From NCBI RefSeq assembly GCF_000372865.1, contig NZ_KB889965.1:4299786-4363785 (forward strand): 64,000 nt of DNA, written 5' to 3'. A program made the position numbers and the translations under genes. Below, one piece after another: positions 17,101 through 26,123 of this stretch (position 1 is its first letter; the number at the start of each line of letters is the position of its first letter). Below the pieces are notes generated by a model that saw only the letters and a list, made by a program, of their open reading frames with translations, was not told the DNA's origin and did not search any database. The DNA is from Methylosarcina fibrata AML-C10 (lineage in GTDB: Bacteria > Pseudomonadota > Gammaproteobacteria > Methylococcales > Methylomonadaceae).

Positions 17101-18072
17101 CTAGCGGAGCCTACGAATGAACTTGCCAGGATTAGGCAGGTACACGGCGCTCAGCAGCATTAACGCCGCCAAGGCGGCTTGCCAGCGGACATCGGTCCGT
17201 ACACTTTTGAGCGTGGCGAGTTCGGGCGCTTGCAAAGCCGTTTGCAGGCTGCGTAAATCCGTCAGGCGGGCGTAGTCCAGGCCGGCTTCGCCGGCGAGCT
17301 TCTGTAAATAGGCTTCATGGAGCACCGCCAGATGTTCCCGGCCCGTGGCTTTTTGACTGCCGAAAGGCGCGTTGCGGGCATCGTATCCTTCGATTTTTGA
17401 GGGATCGAGATTCGACCGGCCGAAGGTGGAGCGGTGGGGCACGTCGTCTTCGGAATAAACGCCGATTTGTTCGCCGTTCGCGTTGAATTTCGGGATCGGT
17501 ACGGGTTGCAAACCGCCCGCTCCGATAATCAAGCCTTTCATTCGGGATTTCAATTCGGAAAAATCGGGCTGATAAGCCGGGTTAACCGGAGGCGCTTCCT
17601 GGCCGTCGGTAATGAAGACCAGCGTGCTTCCGCCATTTTTCAGCATCTCCAACGTGCTCATCAGTCCCTTGGCAATGTTGCTGTCGGCCGCCCAGGCCAT
17701 GCGCCAGTCAATGTTATCGAGGGAAGATTCGATTTCGGCATACGAGGAACAGACTTCCAATGGCTCGAAGAGCAGGGTCGAGCGCCTTTCGGTGAACAGG
17801 CCCAAGCCCACCCTGGATTGGCAGGGCAGTTTGGCGATCAATTCGCCCAAAGTTTTTTTGACATATTCCAGACGGCTGACTTCATAGCCATCCAGGCGGT
17901 AATCGGCCGCGTTCATGCTGCGGGTAATATCGATGATAAAAGTGAAGTTATAGACCGGCTGCCGCTTGACCGCCTCCGGACGCGCGAACAGGGCCAGCAT
18001 GGCCGCCAGCGCCAGGAGCAAACACCACAATCGATAATCCTTAAAGGCAAGACGGTATTTCATAGGATTCAT
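17101..18072 (-). CDS. mxaL: MxaL, methanol dehydrogenase maturation protein (VWA)
   Basis: MxaL is one of the accessory proteins (with MxaA and MxaK) needed in methylotrophs for calcium insertion into methanol dehydrogenase. The 323-residue protein has an N-terminal membrane anchor (about 13-30), a von Willebrand A domain whose MIDAS-like motif reads DITRS at about 48-52, a VFITDG strand, and a C-terminal membrane segment (about 297-313). This is the layout of Bat/MoxR-associated VWA proteins facing the periplasm. The start at 18072 has no clear ribosome site, and the ATG three codons later at 18063 is equally possible. It follows mxaK by 35 bases. Confidence 0.88.
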   Translation of the reverse strand: MNPMKYRLAFKDYRLWCLLLALAAMLALFARPEAVKRQPVYNFTFIIDITRSMNAADYRLDGYEVSRLEYVKKTLGELIAKLPCQSRVGLGLFTERRSTLLFEPLEVCSSYAEIESSLDNIDWRMAWAADSNIAKGLMSTLEMLKNGGSTLVFITDGQEAPPVNPAYQPDFSELKSRMKGLIIGAGGLQPVPIPKFNANGEQIGVYSEDDVPHRSTFGRSNLDPSKIEGYDARNAPFGSQKATGREHLAVLHEAYLQKLAGEAGLDYARLTDLRSLQTALQAPELATLKSVRTDVRWQAALAALMLLSAVYLPNPGKFIRRLR

Positions 18073-18107
18073 TTCGATGCGCGATTAAAAGTTGGGACTG
18101 GATGCAT

Positions 18108-18668
18108 TTAGGGCAGGCCGCGCGGAAATCCCGGAACCGTGGTCCATAACTGCGCTTGTTGGCGGCTTGGAGCTTCCTCCGGAAGAGTAACGCTGTCCAT
18201 TTCCGGCAGCAGGCGCATCGCGACTTCGAGATTGTATTTGGCATCCCAATTGCGGCTGTCCAAGGCCAAGGCCTGGCGGTACGCCTGTTTCGCCAGTCCG
18301 GTCAGCGGCAGCGCTTCGTTGACGTTGGCCGCTTCGACTTGGCGCACGGCTTGCTCCAGATACAGGTTGCCGAGGTTGTAGCGAATTTGCGCTTGAAACC
18401 GGCGATCGCCTTTGTCCATGATCAGGCTAAGAGTGGATAAAGCCTCGTCGTAGCGGTGTTTTTGTTTTAAAAACAGGGCGCGCGCCAGGCGCAATTCGGG
18501 ATGGCCGGTAATGACTTCGTTCAACTCGGCTTCCTTGCCGGAGAGCAATTGACGGATCCGTTCGTTTTCCCGATGGATACCGTAAAGAGCAAGAGCGTGA
18601 TAAAGGGCGGCGGACAGGCCGGCTATCAGGCCGCCCCAGAGCAGGGCGTGACGGAGGGGTCGTATCAT
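18108..18668 (-). CDS. mxaK: MxaK, methanol dehydrogenase maturation protein
   Basis: The 186-residue protein has an N-terminal membrane segment (about 9-28) and a helical periplasmic part with two TPR-like units (LARALFLKQKHRYDEALSTL; IRYNLGNLYLEQAV), ending in a Pro-rich tail. It matches MxaK by position between mxaC and mxaL and by the BatE-like TPR layout. It is probably part of the MoxR/Bat-like complex that loads calcium into methanol dehydrogenase. The ATG at 18668 overlaps the mxaC stop in an ATGA, which fixes the start over a longer ORF from 18740. Confidence 0.85.
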   Translation of the reverse strand: MIRPLRHALLWGGLIAGLSAALYHALALYGIHRENERIRQLLSGKEAELNEVITGHPELRLARALFLKQKHRYDEALSTLSLIMDKGDRRFQAQIRYNLGNLYLEQAVRQVEAANVNEALPLTGLAKQAYRQALALDSRNWDAKYNLEVAMRLLPEMDSVTLPEEAPSRQQAQLWTTVPGFPRGLP

Positions 18669-19651
18669 GAGAGGTCCCTGACTTCGCAGAATTTGGCTGC
18701 CGAAAGAATAAAAATCAATACGGCGGATAACAGATAACACCCATCGGACAAGTCCTGCCTGGGCATGCGTTCCAGATAATGGAGAGGCAGGTTTTCCAGA
18801 CGGCTGATGTCGTCGATGGCTTCCTTCAGCGCATTCGGGCTTTCGGCTTCATAAGCCTTGTAGGCATTGCCCAGACCGGAAAAAAACTTGTGCAGATAGA
18901 GTTCCGGCATGGCCTGGGCGTTGTCGTCCCGAGGATCTGACGGTTTTTCGAAGATTCCTGGGCTGTTGGCCGTTCTGAGAAATATCCAGTACAGGCGGAC
19001 ATTTTGCTGCTTGAACCATTCGCGCAATTTTTGTTCGCTGTCGGGCTCGATGGCGGCCGCTCCGTCGGAGACTAGCAGCACGATGCGCGAGCCGGTGGCC
19101 GGTTGGTTTTGAAAAAAAGACAAGGCCATGCCCAAGCCCTTGCCGACATGGGTGTAAGCCAGCGCCGGAGTAGCGGTCGCGGCAATGGCTGCCTGCACCG
19201 CATGCCTGTTTTCGGTGAGAGGAATCACGAACAGAGGCGCGGTGCTGTATTCGGCCACCCCGATCAAGTCGGTCTTGCGCTGGGCGACGAAATCGGCCAA
19301 CAAGCGCCGCGCCGCCGCCGACTTCGATTCTTCCGTGCCGTTCGGAGCGCGCCCGGCGAAGCTGTCGTCCATGCTGTTGCTGCGGTCCAGGAGTATCACG
19401 ATATGGGCGCCATGGCCGATGCGTTCGATGCTTTGTTCGGTTCGGTGCAGCCCGGCCATGCCCAATACCAGCCCTATAATCGCGGCCATTGCGATCAGCC
19501 GCAATGACACCGATACGGCGGTTGAAACAGGATCGGGCGGCAGCATCGATAGATAGGCATTCGGCGTCAGGCGCATGCCTTGGCGGACCAAAGGCAGAAG
19601 CGCCAAAGCAAGGCCCGCCAGCGACCAGGGCGAATCGACCGCCAGATTCAT
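18665..19651 (-). CDS. mxaC: MxaC, methanol dehydrogenase maturation protein (VWA)
   Basis: The 328-residue protein has N-terminal hydrophobic segments (about 10-25 and 48-66), a von Willebrand A domain with the MIDAS motif DRSNS at about 90-94 and a VLLVSDG strand, and a C-terminal membrane segment (about 302-320). It resembles BatA/BatB and matches MxaC by layout and operon position. Its ATG at 19651 overlaps the mxaA stop in an ATGA; a longer ORF from 19771 is only overlap with mxaA. Two VWA proteins (MxaC and MxaL) with a MoxR ATPase and a DUF58 protein form a typical MoxR-Bat assembly set. Confidence 0.88.
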   Translation of the reverse strand: MNLAVDSPWSLAGLALALLPLVRQGMRLTPNAYLSMLPPDPVSTAVSVSLRLIAMAAIIGLVLGMAGLHRTEQSIERIGHGAHIVILLDRSNSMDDSFAGRAPNGTEESKSAAARRLLADFVAQRKTDLIGVAEYSTAPLFVIPLTENRHAVQAAIAATATPALAYTHVGKGLGMALSFFQNQPATGSRIVLLVSDGAAAIEPDSEQKLREWFKQQNVRLYWIFLRTANSPGIFEKPSDPRDDNAQAMPELYLHKFFSGLGNAYKAYEAESPNALKEAIDDISRLENLPLHYLERMPRQDLSDGCYLLSAVLIFILSAAKFCEVRDLS

Positions 19652-20523
19652 TGGCCGCCCCGTTCGATTTGCCGGCACCGCTCGCACAGATTTTTCAACC
19701 TTTCCAGATCGTAATCGATGACCGTCAAACCGCCGCTGAAGAAATAGCGGTTGGAATAGTTGAAAAACCATGCCAGCTCCGGGTCCAGACGGCGATACTC
19801 GGGATGGCGCCGGTAAAACCGAGGCAATTGATTATGAAACAGGGGTTGTTTGTTGAGACGGTTCAGGGCCTGATGAACGATGCGCAGGGCCTGCTCCATG
19901 TCGGCCCTGGTCAACTTTTTCAGTTCGCGCAGCGCCCGTTTGAACACATTGCGCCGTGCCAGTTTGGGAAAGCAGCCGTACAGATAGCCAAGATAAAGCC
20001 CGATCGACAGAGCGGCCAACAGACTGAGGCCCAGGCCATAGAGGTTCCGGTCGTTCGGCAACAAGGAAGGAGCGGCATCGGGGCGCATGTATTCGCCTTG
20101 TTCCCCCTTGCGCACGGCCAGTTCCCGTAACGGCGATACGGTAAAAGACCAGGGCGGCACGGCCTGGCTCAAGGTCTCTCCGCCTTGCGTAAAGAGCACG
20201 TTGAAGCCGGGAACAGTCAACATTTTGACTTCGAGCGGAGCGTAAAACACCTGATAGCGTAAATCGATCTCGTAATGCCGTCCGGTCTTGGTGACGCGGG
20301 CCTCGTTCAGGTTCAGCCAGCGGTTTAGAGCGCCTTTAACCGGCAGGCTGCCGGGCTGCAAGACCATGTCTTCGCGTGTTTCCAGAATGATGCGCTGAGG
20401 AATTTCGTCTCCGAGGACATAGCCGAAGGGCCTTGGGGTTTCTACCTTGAAATAACTGACGGGATCCGGAGCCGGGCCGGAGCATCCGCTCAGAAGAAAC
20501 AAGGGGATCAACAGGCGTTTCAT
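19648..20523 (-). CDS. mxaA: MxaA, methanol dehydrogenase maturation lipoprotein
   Basis: MxaA is required for active, calcium-loaded methanol dehydrogenase. The 291-residue product starts with a lipobox signal peptide (LFLLSGC, cysteine at about 14), has a beta-rich periplasmic part (about 20-145), a membrane segment at about 163-183, and a basic cytoplasmic C-terminal domain (about 190-290) rich in Arg, Lys and Leu. It shares ATGA overlaps with mxaS upstream and mxaC downstream, so translation of this part of the operon is tightly coupled. Having both a lipobox and an internal membrane segment is notable, and the N-terminal segment may instead be an ordinary signal peptide. Confidence 0.85.
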   Translation of the reverse strand: MKRLLIPLFLLSGCSGPAPDPVSYFKVETPRPFGYVLGDEIPQRIILETREDMVLQPGSLPVKGALNRWLNLNEARVTKTGRHYEIDLRYQVFYAPLEVKMLTVPGFNVLFTQGGETLSQAVPPWSFTVSPLRELAVRKGEQGEYMRPDAAPSLLPNDRNLYGLGLSLLAALSIGLYLGYLYGCFPKLARRNVFKRALRELKKLTRADMEQALRIVHQALNRLNKQPLFHNQLPRFYRRHPEYRRLDPELAWFFNYSNRYFFSGGLTVIDYDLERLKNLCERCRQIERGGQ

Positions 20524-21365
20524 GCCGTCCTCTGCTGTAAATAACGATTGATCGATTGGGTCGTGTAATTTTCGGCGATGAACAAAGGCTCTTTGCCGAA
20601 GGATCTGAAACAGCGCCGCAACTCGTGTTGCCGCTGCCGGTAGCGGTCGATTATTTTCCGGCGCAGCGCCGGCCGCATCAGCAAGGTACGGCGGGCATGG
20701 TTTTCCATGTCCTGAAACGAGATCAGGCCCCAGTCGGGAAGGCGGGTGTGTTCTTCTTGGTCCCAGAGCACCAATGGAATGACGTCATGGAGCTGTAGCG
20801 TGGCGAGCACTGCGCGGAGCTGTTGGAGAGGGAAATGGCAGTCCGACAGCAAAAATACCAGCGAACGGCTTGAAGGCAAATAGGCCGAGGCTTGCAGAAG
20901 CCCTTCGGCGGCGCCGACGAAACGGCTCGCCTCCAGTTGCTCGGCCAGCGCCGTCACCGGTCCTAATTGTTGGCAGGAAGGGATGAGCCATGGCCGGATG
21001 ACATTGCCTTCGCAACCGATAAAGCCGAAGCGGTCGCCGTAGCTAAAGGCGGAATGGGCCGCCGTCAATAAAAACCGGATGAGCGCGGGTTTTTTGGAGG
21101 CATGGCTCATCGATGCCGACAGGTCCGCGATCAAATAGACGTTCACCGTGCTCGGTTGCTGATAGACGCGGACCCGATAGCCGGAAAAGGGGTCCAGGAC
21201 AGTGGCTCGCAAATCGATGCGCCTTGGATCGGGGCTGGCCACCAGCGGCTCGTGGCGCTTGAACAAATGCCCGGCCCCTATCATCTGGCCCGGATGGGCG
21301 CCCGGATGGACTGAAACGGTTTGCCAAGGTAAACGGTAGAGCAGCAAAGGTTCGTTCATTTTCAT
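20520..21365 (-). CDS. mxaS: MxaS, DUF58 methanol dehydrogenase accessory protein
   Basis: The 281-residue soluble protein belongs to the DUF58 group that pairs with MoxR ATPases. It has the DPRRIDLRATVLDPFSGYRVR segment, then a VWA-like core beginning VYLIADLSASMSH (MIDAS-like DLSAS, about 80-84) and SLVFLLSD. It matches MxaS by position between mxaR and mxaA. The start is the first ATG at 21365, nine bases after the mxaR stop; the ATG two codons later is possible. Role in calcium loading or enzyme assembly is inferred from work on this cluster in other methylotrophs. Confidence 0.85.
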   Translation of the reverse strand: MKMNEPLLLYRLPWQTVSVHPGAHPGQMIGAGHLFKRHEPLVASPDPRRIDLRATVLDPFSGYRVRVYQQPSTVNVYLIADLSASMSHASKKPALIRFLLTAAHSAFSYGDRFGFIGCEGNVIRPWLIPSCQQLGPVTALAEQLEASRFVGAAEGLLQASAYLPSSRSLVFLLSDCHFPLQQLRAVLATLQLHDVIPLVLWDQEEHTRLPDWGLISFQDMENHARRTLLMRPALRRKIIDRYRQRQHELRRCFRSFGKEPLFIAENYTTQSINRYLQQRTA

Positions 21366-21374
21366 AGGGCCCGG

Positions 21375-22394
21375 TCAGGGCGCTGCGATCCGGTTCAGGA
21401 TGCCGTTTACCAGTTCCGGCATCAGTTGTTCCTTTCGGTAGGCATACATCGGATTCAAAAAGAGCCGATGCGCCATGCACGAATAAAATACCGCCTGCAC
21501 GTCCTCCGGCAGGACATGGTCGCGGCCTTGAAGCCAGGCGTGCGTCCTGGCGATGCGGATCAGATAGCTCATGCCCCTGGGACTGGCGCCGGCGGTCAGC
21601 AATTGCTCCATTTCGACCTCCGCGAGCCGGATGCCGTAGTGCTGCGGCTGGCGGGTCGCTTTCCACAGGGTCAGGGCATAGTCGTGCAGTTTCCGGGTGG
21701 TTTGAATCGTTTGTTGCAGCGTTTGCGCAAAGTCGTTCAATTGATAGTAGGCGATGCCGGTATTTTGCATGCTGCCGATCAACCGGTCAGTATCGTGAAA
21801 ACGGGGGTCGAACATGAGTTCGTGCAGGACGGTATCTTCTGCCGGCGTATCGATGCTGATTTCCAGCATGAAGCGGTCCCTGGCCGCCGCCGGCAGCTCG
21901 AAGGTTTCTTCTTTTTCGACCCGGTTGCGGTCGGCGAAGACCTGAATGTGCGGCAGCGGATAATCGCGGTTGAAAGCGGTGATGCTGCGCTCCGCCATTG
22001 CCCGCAGCAGCAGCGAGTGAACCTGCGGTCGGGCGCGGTTGATTTCGTTGAAGAAAAAAGTGGACAGTTTTTCGCCCTGTTTCAATAAAGGGCCCGGTTC
22101 GACACTGGGGCGGCCGTTATGATCGATGTAGGTATAGTAAATCAAATCGGCCGGCATCAGGTCGATGGTGCCTTCCATGCGTTGATAATCGCCGCCCAGG
22201 CCTTGAGCGACGGCCCGGAGCAGGGTGGTTTTGCCGACGCCGACGTTGCCTTCCAGCAGCACGTGGCCGCGGGAAAATACCGCCAGCACGATTTTTCTGA
22301 CGGCGGCCTGCTGGCCGATGACGATTCGGTTGATTTGTTGTTCGAACTGTAACGCGCTATCGCGCCAGTTGCTGAGATAGAGATCGGTAGCCAT
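21375..22394 (-). CDS. mxaR: MxaR, MoxR-family AAA+ ATPase
   Basis: This 339-residue AAA+ ATPase gives its name to the MoxR family, chaperone-like ATPases that act with VWA proteins to mature enzyme complexes. Visible are Walker A GNVGVGKTT at about 51-59, Walker B FFFNEINRARPQVHS, and a sensor region (LPAAARDRFMLEI) with the arginine finger. I start it at the ATG at 22394, since the upstream ORF from 22490 runs through a terminator and has no relative in the family. No ribosome site precedes this ATG, which sits only nine bases after the T-run of a terminator, so initiation may be weak or leaderless-like. Confidence 0.88.
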   Translation of the reverse strand: MATDLYLSNWRDSALQFEQQINRIVIGQQAAVRKIVLAVFSRGHVLLEGNVGVGKTTLLRAVAQGLGGDYQRMEGTIDLMPADLIYYTYIDHNGRPSVEPGPLLKQGEKLSTFFFNEINRARPQVHSLLLRAMAERSITAFNRDYPLPHIQVFADRNRVEKEETFELPAAARDRFMLEISIDTPAEDTVLHELMFDPRFHDTDRLIGSMQNTGIAYYQLNDFAQTLQQTIQTTRKLHDYALTLWKATRQPQHYGIRLAEVEMEQLLTAGASPRGMSYLIRIARTHAWLQGRDHVLPEDVQAVFYSCMAHRLFLNPMYAYRKEQLMPELVNGILNRIAAP

Positions 22395-22403
22395 GGGGTT
22401 TAT

Positions 22404-22435
22404 AAAAAAATCTCCGGCTGGAGAGAGCCGGAGAT
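22404..22435 (-). terminator. Strong terminator/attenuator between mxaI and mxaR
   Basis: On the minus strand ATCTCCGGCT, a six-base loop and AGCCGGAGAT are followed by seven T. The stem of ten is perfect. Its end is only nine bases before the mxaR ATG. It would end most transcripts from mxaFJGI and let limited read-through supply the maturation genes. Confidence 0.9.
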
Positions 22436-22548
22436 ATGAGGTGTCATTAGTCAAATTACACAAACTTGAAATCGAATCGTATGCCCGCAAAGCGGCTATT
22501 CACGAGTAGCCTTCCGAACATAGGTCTAGCATTCGATTCCGGGAGAAT

Positions 22549-22600
22549 GCACGGATATCCTTCCGTTCGCATGGCGAGGAAACAGGCGGAATATCCGTGC
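22549..22600. repeat. Inverted repeat just after mxaI
   Basis: GCACGGATAT (22549-22558) pairs perfectly with ATATCCGTGC (22591-22600), with further CC/GG pairing inside. The hairpin lies 11 bases after the mxaI stop codon in the transcript. It could protect the 3' end of the mxaFJGI mRNA from exonucleases. Confidence 0.6.
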
Positions 22601-22611
22601 CGAAGAAACCG

Positions 22612-22896
22612 CTAGTTGATTTCTTCTACGTCATAAACAAACTTGCCGGTTTTACTCAAATGTTCCCAGCGTTTTTGATTGCGGGCTTCCATTTCGAGAA
22701 TCGATTGGGCTTGTTTATTCAGTTCGTTGGGATCGTGTTTCGGGTCGTACTTGCTTCCCGCCACCGTATCCGGATAACCCGGTTTGGCTTCCCAGCAGAC
22801 ACCGGGTTCCTTGCAGTTCTGGCCGTCATAGGCGCTTGCCGGAAGAGCCATCGCCGCGATCGTTAAACCTATGCTCAGGGATATGATTTTGTTCAT
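22612..22896 (-). CDS. mxaI: MxaI, methanol dehydrogenase small subunit
   Basis: The small beta subunit of methanol dehydrogenase is wrapped on MxaF in the alpha2beta2 periplasmic enzyme. The 94-residue precursor has a 22-residue signal peptide (cleavage after ASA) and a mature chain starting YDGQNCKEPGVCWEAKPGYP. The two cysteines of the known disulfide, the lysine-rich middle (SKYDPKHDPNELNKQ) and the C-terminal helix are present. Length and sequence are typical. AGGA lies in front of the ATG. The gap from mxaG is 13 bases, so it belongs to the mxaFJGI unit. Confidence 0.96.
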   Translation of the reverse strand: MNKIISLSIGLTIAAMALPASAYDGQNCKEPGVCWEAKPGYPDTVAGSKYDPKHDPNELNKQAQSILEMEARNQKRWEHLSKTGKFVYDVEEIN

Positions 22897-22909
22897 AAAG
22901 GTATCCTCG

Positions 22910-23386
22910 TTATTTTTTCAACCATTTGGCTTTTTGCGGATCGCCGGTGTAGATGTCGCGTATCCAGGCCATAATCAAAAGCATTTCGTCGGTATTCAAG
23001 TTGACGTACTGCGGCCCCATCATGCCGTTGGCGCCGCCGAACAAGAGTTCGAACAAGCCCTTGTCGGTCGCGTTGGCAGGGTAGGTCCAGTAGTCGTCGG
23101 CGAGCCCCGGGCCGAGTTTTCCTTCGGCATTATGGCCGTGGCAGCCGGAGCAGGCGGTCATGAAAAGGTCGTGCCCTTTCTGGATGGCCTCTTTGTCGCC
23201 GTTGTAGGGGTTGCGTCCGTCCTGAACGAATTGCTTGAATGCCGGCGTATCGCCGCCTTTCTTGGCGACGCTCATGTCCAACTGTTCGCCGGTAATGGCG
23301 TGGTGGAACGTGATATCCGCCAGGGCGGACAAGCTTAGCAATCCAAGACCGACAGCTGTTGTGGTTATCAGTTTTTTCTTGTTCAT
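22910..23386 (-). CDS. mxaG: MxaG, cytochrome cL
   Basis: Cytochrome cL is the specific electron acceptor of methanol dehydrogenase in the periplasm and hands electrons to a class I cytochrome c. The 158-residue precursor has a signal peptide (cleavage near LSALA, residue 23), the haem-binding motif CSGCH at 79-83 and a GGANGMMGPQY segment offering the methionine ligand. The mature size is a little smaller than some cytochromes cL (about 170), as in other gammaproteobacterial forms. It sits between mxaJ and mxaI with small gaps. Confidence 0.95.
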   Translation of the reverse strand: MNKKKLITTTAVGLGLLSLSALADITFHHAITGEQLDMSVAKKGGDTPAFKQFVQDGRNPYNGDKEAIQKGHDLFMTACSGCHGHNAEGKLGPGLADDYWTYPANATDKGLFELLFGGANGMMGPQYVNLNTDEMLLIMAWIRDIYTGDPQKAKWLKK

Positions 23387-23410
23387 CTTAAACCTAATGT
23401 TGATGTTCGA

Positions 23411-24253
23411 TTATTCGTCATTCTCTGGTTCATCCACGAGAGGAATGCCTTCTTCTTCAAGCAAATCGGTGATTTCGCCGGAGTAATCCTCGATGACCCG
23501 GTTCAATTGAGCCAGAAGAGCCGGATCATCCTTGCGCACGCCAATGGAGGTGCTGTAGTGGTGGCCGACTTTTTGTCCGTCGGCGCGCACGTTATTGTCG
23601 GGAATGAGCGTCATCACCAACGGCGTCGGCGATTGATTGACGTAACGTGCGGCGGCAGGCCCCCACAGCGCCGCCAGTTCGGCATGGCCCGAGGCCACTT
23701 CCGAAACCAGCTTGGACGGTTCGTACTTGACGTACTGGTTGCGCCGGGATTTAAATCCGACCAGTTCCTGGGAATAATTGAACATATCGTTGTAGCGGCC
23801 GATGGCGCGCATCATGACTTCCGCCGGAGTTCCCGGTACGAAAGCGATGCGATTTGCCTTCCGCAAAACTTCACTGTCCCAATTTTCCAGGTCGAGATCG
23901 GCGTCTTCTCTAGAAACGAAAACATAGCCTGAACGGTAATAGGATTTCGTTGTTAATACCCGGGGATCGTCCTTGTCGACGCCCATCGTGATATCGCACA
24001 GTCCCTTGTCCAGAAAATCCCGAATGTAATAGCGGGGGTCCTGCCAGAAAACATATTCGATTTTCCTGTTCAACGCCTTGCCGATCAGTTGCGCCAGTTT
24101 GTTTTCAAAGCCTTCTTCTTTTTGATTGGAATAAGGCATTTCGTCCGCGGCGGCGCATACTTTGAGCGTATCGTTCACACTGGCCTCGCTGCCGCCGGAA
24201 AACCAGCCGGCTCCCAGCAACGCGGCCGTTATCACTAACTTGTTCGCTTGCAT
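23411..24253 (-). CDS. mxaJ: MxaJ, periplasmic methanol oxidation protein
   Basis: MxaJ is a periplasmic substrate-binding-protein-fold member needed for methanol dehydrogenase activity; it associates with the enzyme in some methylotrophs. The 280-residue precursor has a signal peptide (to about residue 24), then LKVCAAADEMPYSNQKEEGFENKLA, typical of the family, and the two-lobe SBP_bac_3 fold signatures (IEYVFWQDPRYY; IAFVPGTPAEVM). I take the ATG at 24253, preceded by GAGAGG, rather than an ATG at 24268. It follows mxaF by 17 bases. The C-terminus is very acidic. Confidence 0.93.
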   Translation of the reverse strand: MQANKLVITAALLGAGWFSGGSEASVNDTLKVCAAADEMPYSNQKEEGFENKLAQLIGKALNRKIEYVFWQDPRYYIRDFLDKGLCDITMGVDKDDPRVLTTKSYYRSGYVFVSREDADLDLENWDSEVLRKANRIAFVPGTPAEVMMRAIGRYNDMFNYSQELVGFKSRRNQYVKYEPSKLVSEVASGHAELAALWGPAAARYVNQSPTPLVMTLIPDNNVRADGQKVGHHYSTSIGVRKDDPALLAQLNRVIEDYSGEITDLLEEEGIPLVDEPENDE

Positions 24254-24270
24254 GTTCCTCTCGCCCATGA

Positions 24271-26088
24271 TTATCCGTTACCCAGTGCGAAGACCATCAC
24301 GCCGCCGCCTTGCTGGGTATAGTGAGCCAATTCCTTGAAGGCTCCCACGGCGCCCAGGCCCGCGGTCGGATCCTGCAAGTCGAACACCAGGCCGACGCCG
24401 GGCCAGCCGCCCACGCCGTAATAGATTGCGACGTATTGCTTGCCGTTATGTCCGTAAGTGATCGGATGGCCGATCACGCCGGAAGGCAGTTTGAATTTCC
24501 ACAGTTCCTTGCCGTCCCTCGAATCCAGCGCCTTGATGTAACCGTCGAGCGTGCCGTAAAACACCAGATCGCCGGCCGTGGCCAGAGTGCCGCCCCAGAC
24601 GGCAAATTTTTCCGGGATTTCCCATTCGAATTTGCCGGTCACCGAGTTCATGGCCTTGACTTGTCCGAGAGTCCCCTTGGGACCCGGATACATGTTTAAC
24701 GTCGCGCCGACAAAGAACTGGCCGGCCCGGTAGGGCAGCATGAAAGGTTCCCAGTCCATGCAGATGTGGTTGACGCCCATGAAGAACAGGTTTTTTTCAG
24801 GATCGTAGGACTCGATGCCCTGGTTGTGGTAGCCCATGGCCGAAGGGCAGATGCCTTTGGCTTCGTGGTCCATGTGAGTGGAATATTCCGGATCGCGGAT
24901 CGGCTGGCCGGTTTTCAAATCGACTTTCTTGACCCAGTTGACGGTGTCGTCGATTTTGAAGGCATTGACCAGATCGCCGTTCTCGCGGTTAAGCGTGTAG
25001 ACGATGCCGTTGCGGTCGGGGTGGGTCAGCAGTTTGGTCATTTTGCCGTTCACCATCTGTTCGGACAGGCCCATGTAGTTGACCCCGGCGTAGTCCCACT
25101 CGTCGTGAGGCGTTTTCTGATAGCCGAATTTGGCTTCGCCGGTATTGATGTCGCGACCCCAGATGGTCATGGTCCATTTATTGTCGCCGGGGCGCATGGT
25201 CTCGTTCCACGGCGCCGGATTGCCGGAACCGTAATACAGCATCTCCAGATCGGGATCGAAGGCGTACCAGCCCCAGTTCGTGCCGCCGCCGATTTTCCAG
25301 GCGTCTCCTTCCCAGGTTTTCAGACCCAGACCGAATTGCCCGTAATGGGGGTTGGCTTGATTGAAATCCTTGGCCAGTTTGATGTCCTCGTCGGGACCGG
25401 TCGCATAAACGCGCCAGGCCTGTTTGCCGTCCTTGATGTTGTAAGCGGTCGCGTAGCCTCGAACGCCGAGTTCGGCGCCGGAAGAGCCGACAATGACCAG
25501 ATCTTTGGCCACGAAAGGCGCCACGGTCAACGTGGAGCCCATGGCAATGTCGGAATTCTCCATTTTCCAGAGTAGCTCGCCCGTCTTGGCGTTTAACGCG
25601 ACGACGTGTCCGTCCAGTTGATTGAGGAATATGGTGGCCGGATAGTCGGCGCCGGCGGGCGCATAAGCCAATCCCCGGTTGACGACGTCGCAGCAGGCCA
25701 CGGCGCGGGCAGCCGGATTTTGTTTGGGTTTGTATTGCCACAGGATTTTGTCGGGATGGTCCAGATCGATGGCAAACACGTTGTTCGGGTAGGGCGTGTG
25801 CACGTACATGATGCCGTCCACCACCAAAGGCCCCCCTTCATGGCCGTTGAGCACGCCGGTCGAGAACGACCAAACCGGCTGAAGATGGTGAACGTTATGC
25901 GAGTTGATTTGGGTCATTTTGCTGAAGTGACTGGCTTTGTAGTCTTTGGTCTGCATGACCCAGTTGGTGTCTTGTTCCGATAGCCTGTCCAGTTCTTTGT
26001 TGGCCTGCGCAGGCAGGGAGACGGACAATAAGGCGCCGCCATAGATTGCTGATAAGACAGCCGTGCGGGTAAGTTTGGAAATCCGCAT
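24271..26088 (-). CDS. mxaF: MxaF, calcium-dependent PQQ methanol dehydrogenase large subunit
   Basis: MxaF oxidises methanol to formaldehyde in the periplasm with PQQ and calcium. The 605-residue precursor has a signal peptide of about 29 residues. With that offset the key residues fall on the classical numbering: vicinal disulfide Cys132-Cys133 of the precursor, calcium ligands Glu206 (177) and Asn290 (261), and catalytic Asp332 (303). Two residues after the catalytic Asp stands Ala334, where lanthanide enzymes of the XoxF type have Asp; this marks the calcium form. W-motif strands of the eight-bladed propeller are evident throughout. TGAGGAATA precedes the ATG. It heads the mxaFJGI unit, and its divergent upstream neighbour is a response regulator. 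Confidence 0.97.
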   Translation of the reverse strand: MRISKLTRTAVLSAIYGGALLSVSLPAQANKELDRLSEQDTNWVMQTKDYKASHFSKMTQINSHNVHHLQPVWSFSTGVLNGHEGGPLVVDGIMYVHTPYPNNVFAIDLDHPDKILWQYKPKQNPAARAVACCDVVNRGLAYAPAGADYPATIFLNQLDGHVVALNAKTGELLWKMENSDIAMGSTLTVAPFVAKDLVIVGSSGAELGVRGYATAYNIKDGKQAWRVYATGPDEDIKLAKDFNQANPHYGQFGLGLKTWEGDAWKIGGGTNWGWYAFDPDLEMLYYGSGNPAPWNETMRPGDNKWTMTIWGRDINTGEAKFGYQKTPHDEWDYAGVNYMGLSEQMVNGKMTKLLTHPDRNGIVYTLNRENGDLVNAFKIDDTVNWVKKVDLKTGQPIRDPEYSTHMDHEAKGICPSAMGYHNQGIESYDPEKNLFFMGVNHICMDWEPFMLPYRAGQFFVGATLNMYPGPKGTLGQVKAMNSVTGKFEWEIPEKFAVWGGTLATAGDLVFYGTLDGYIKALDSRDGKELWKFKLPSGVIGHPITYGHNGKQYVAIYYGVGGWPGVGLVFDLQDPTAGLGAVGAFKELAHYTQQGGGVMVFALGNG

Positions 26089-26123
26089 AGTTATTCCTCA
26101 TGGTTTATGAATTTTTCTTGTGT

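Noticed and set aside
24271-26088. The large dehydrogenase as XoxF (lanthanide type)
   Set aside because: The residue two after catalytic Asp332 is Ala, not Asp, and mxaI, mxaG and mxaJ follow, so it is the calcium form MxaF.
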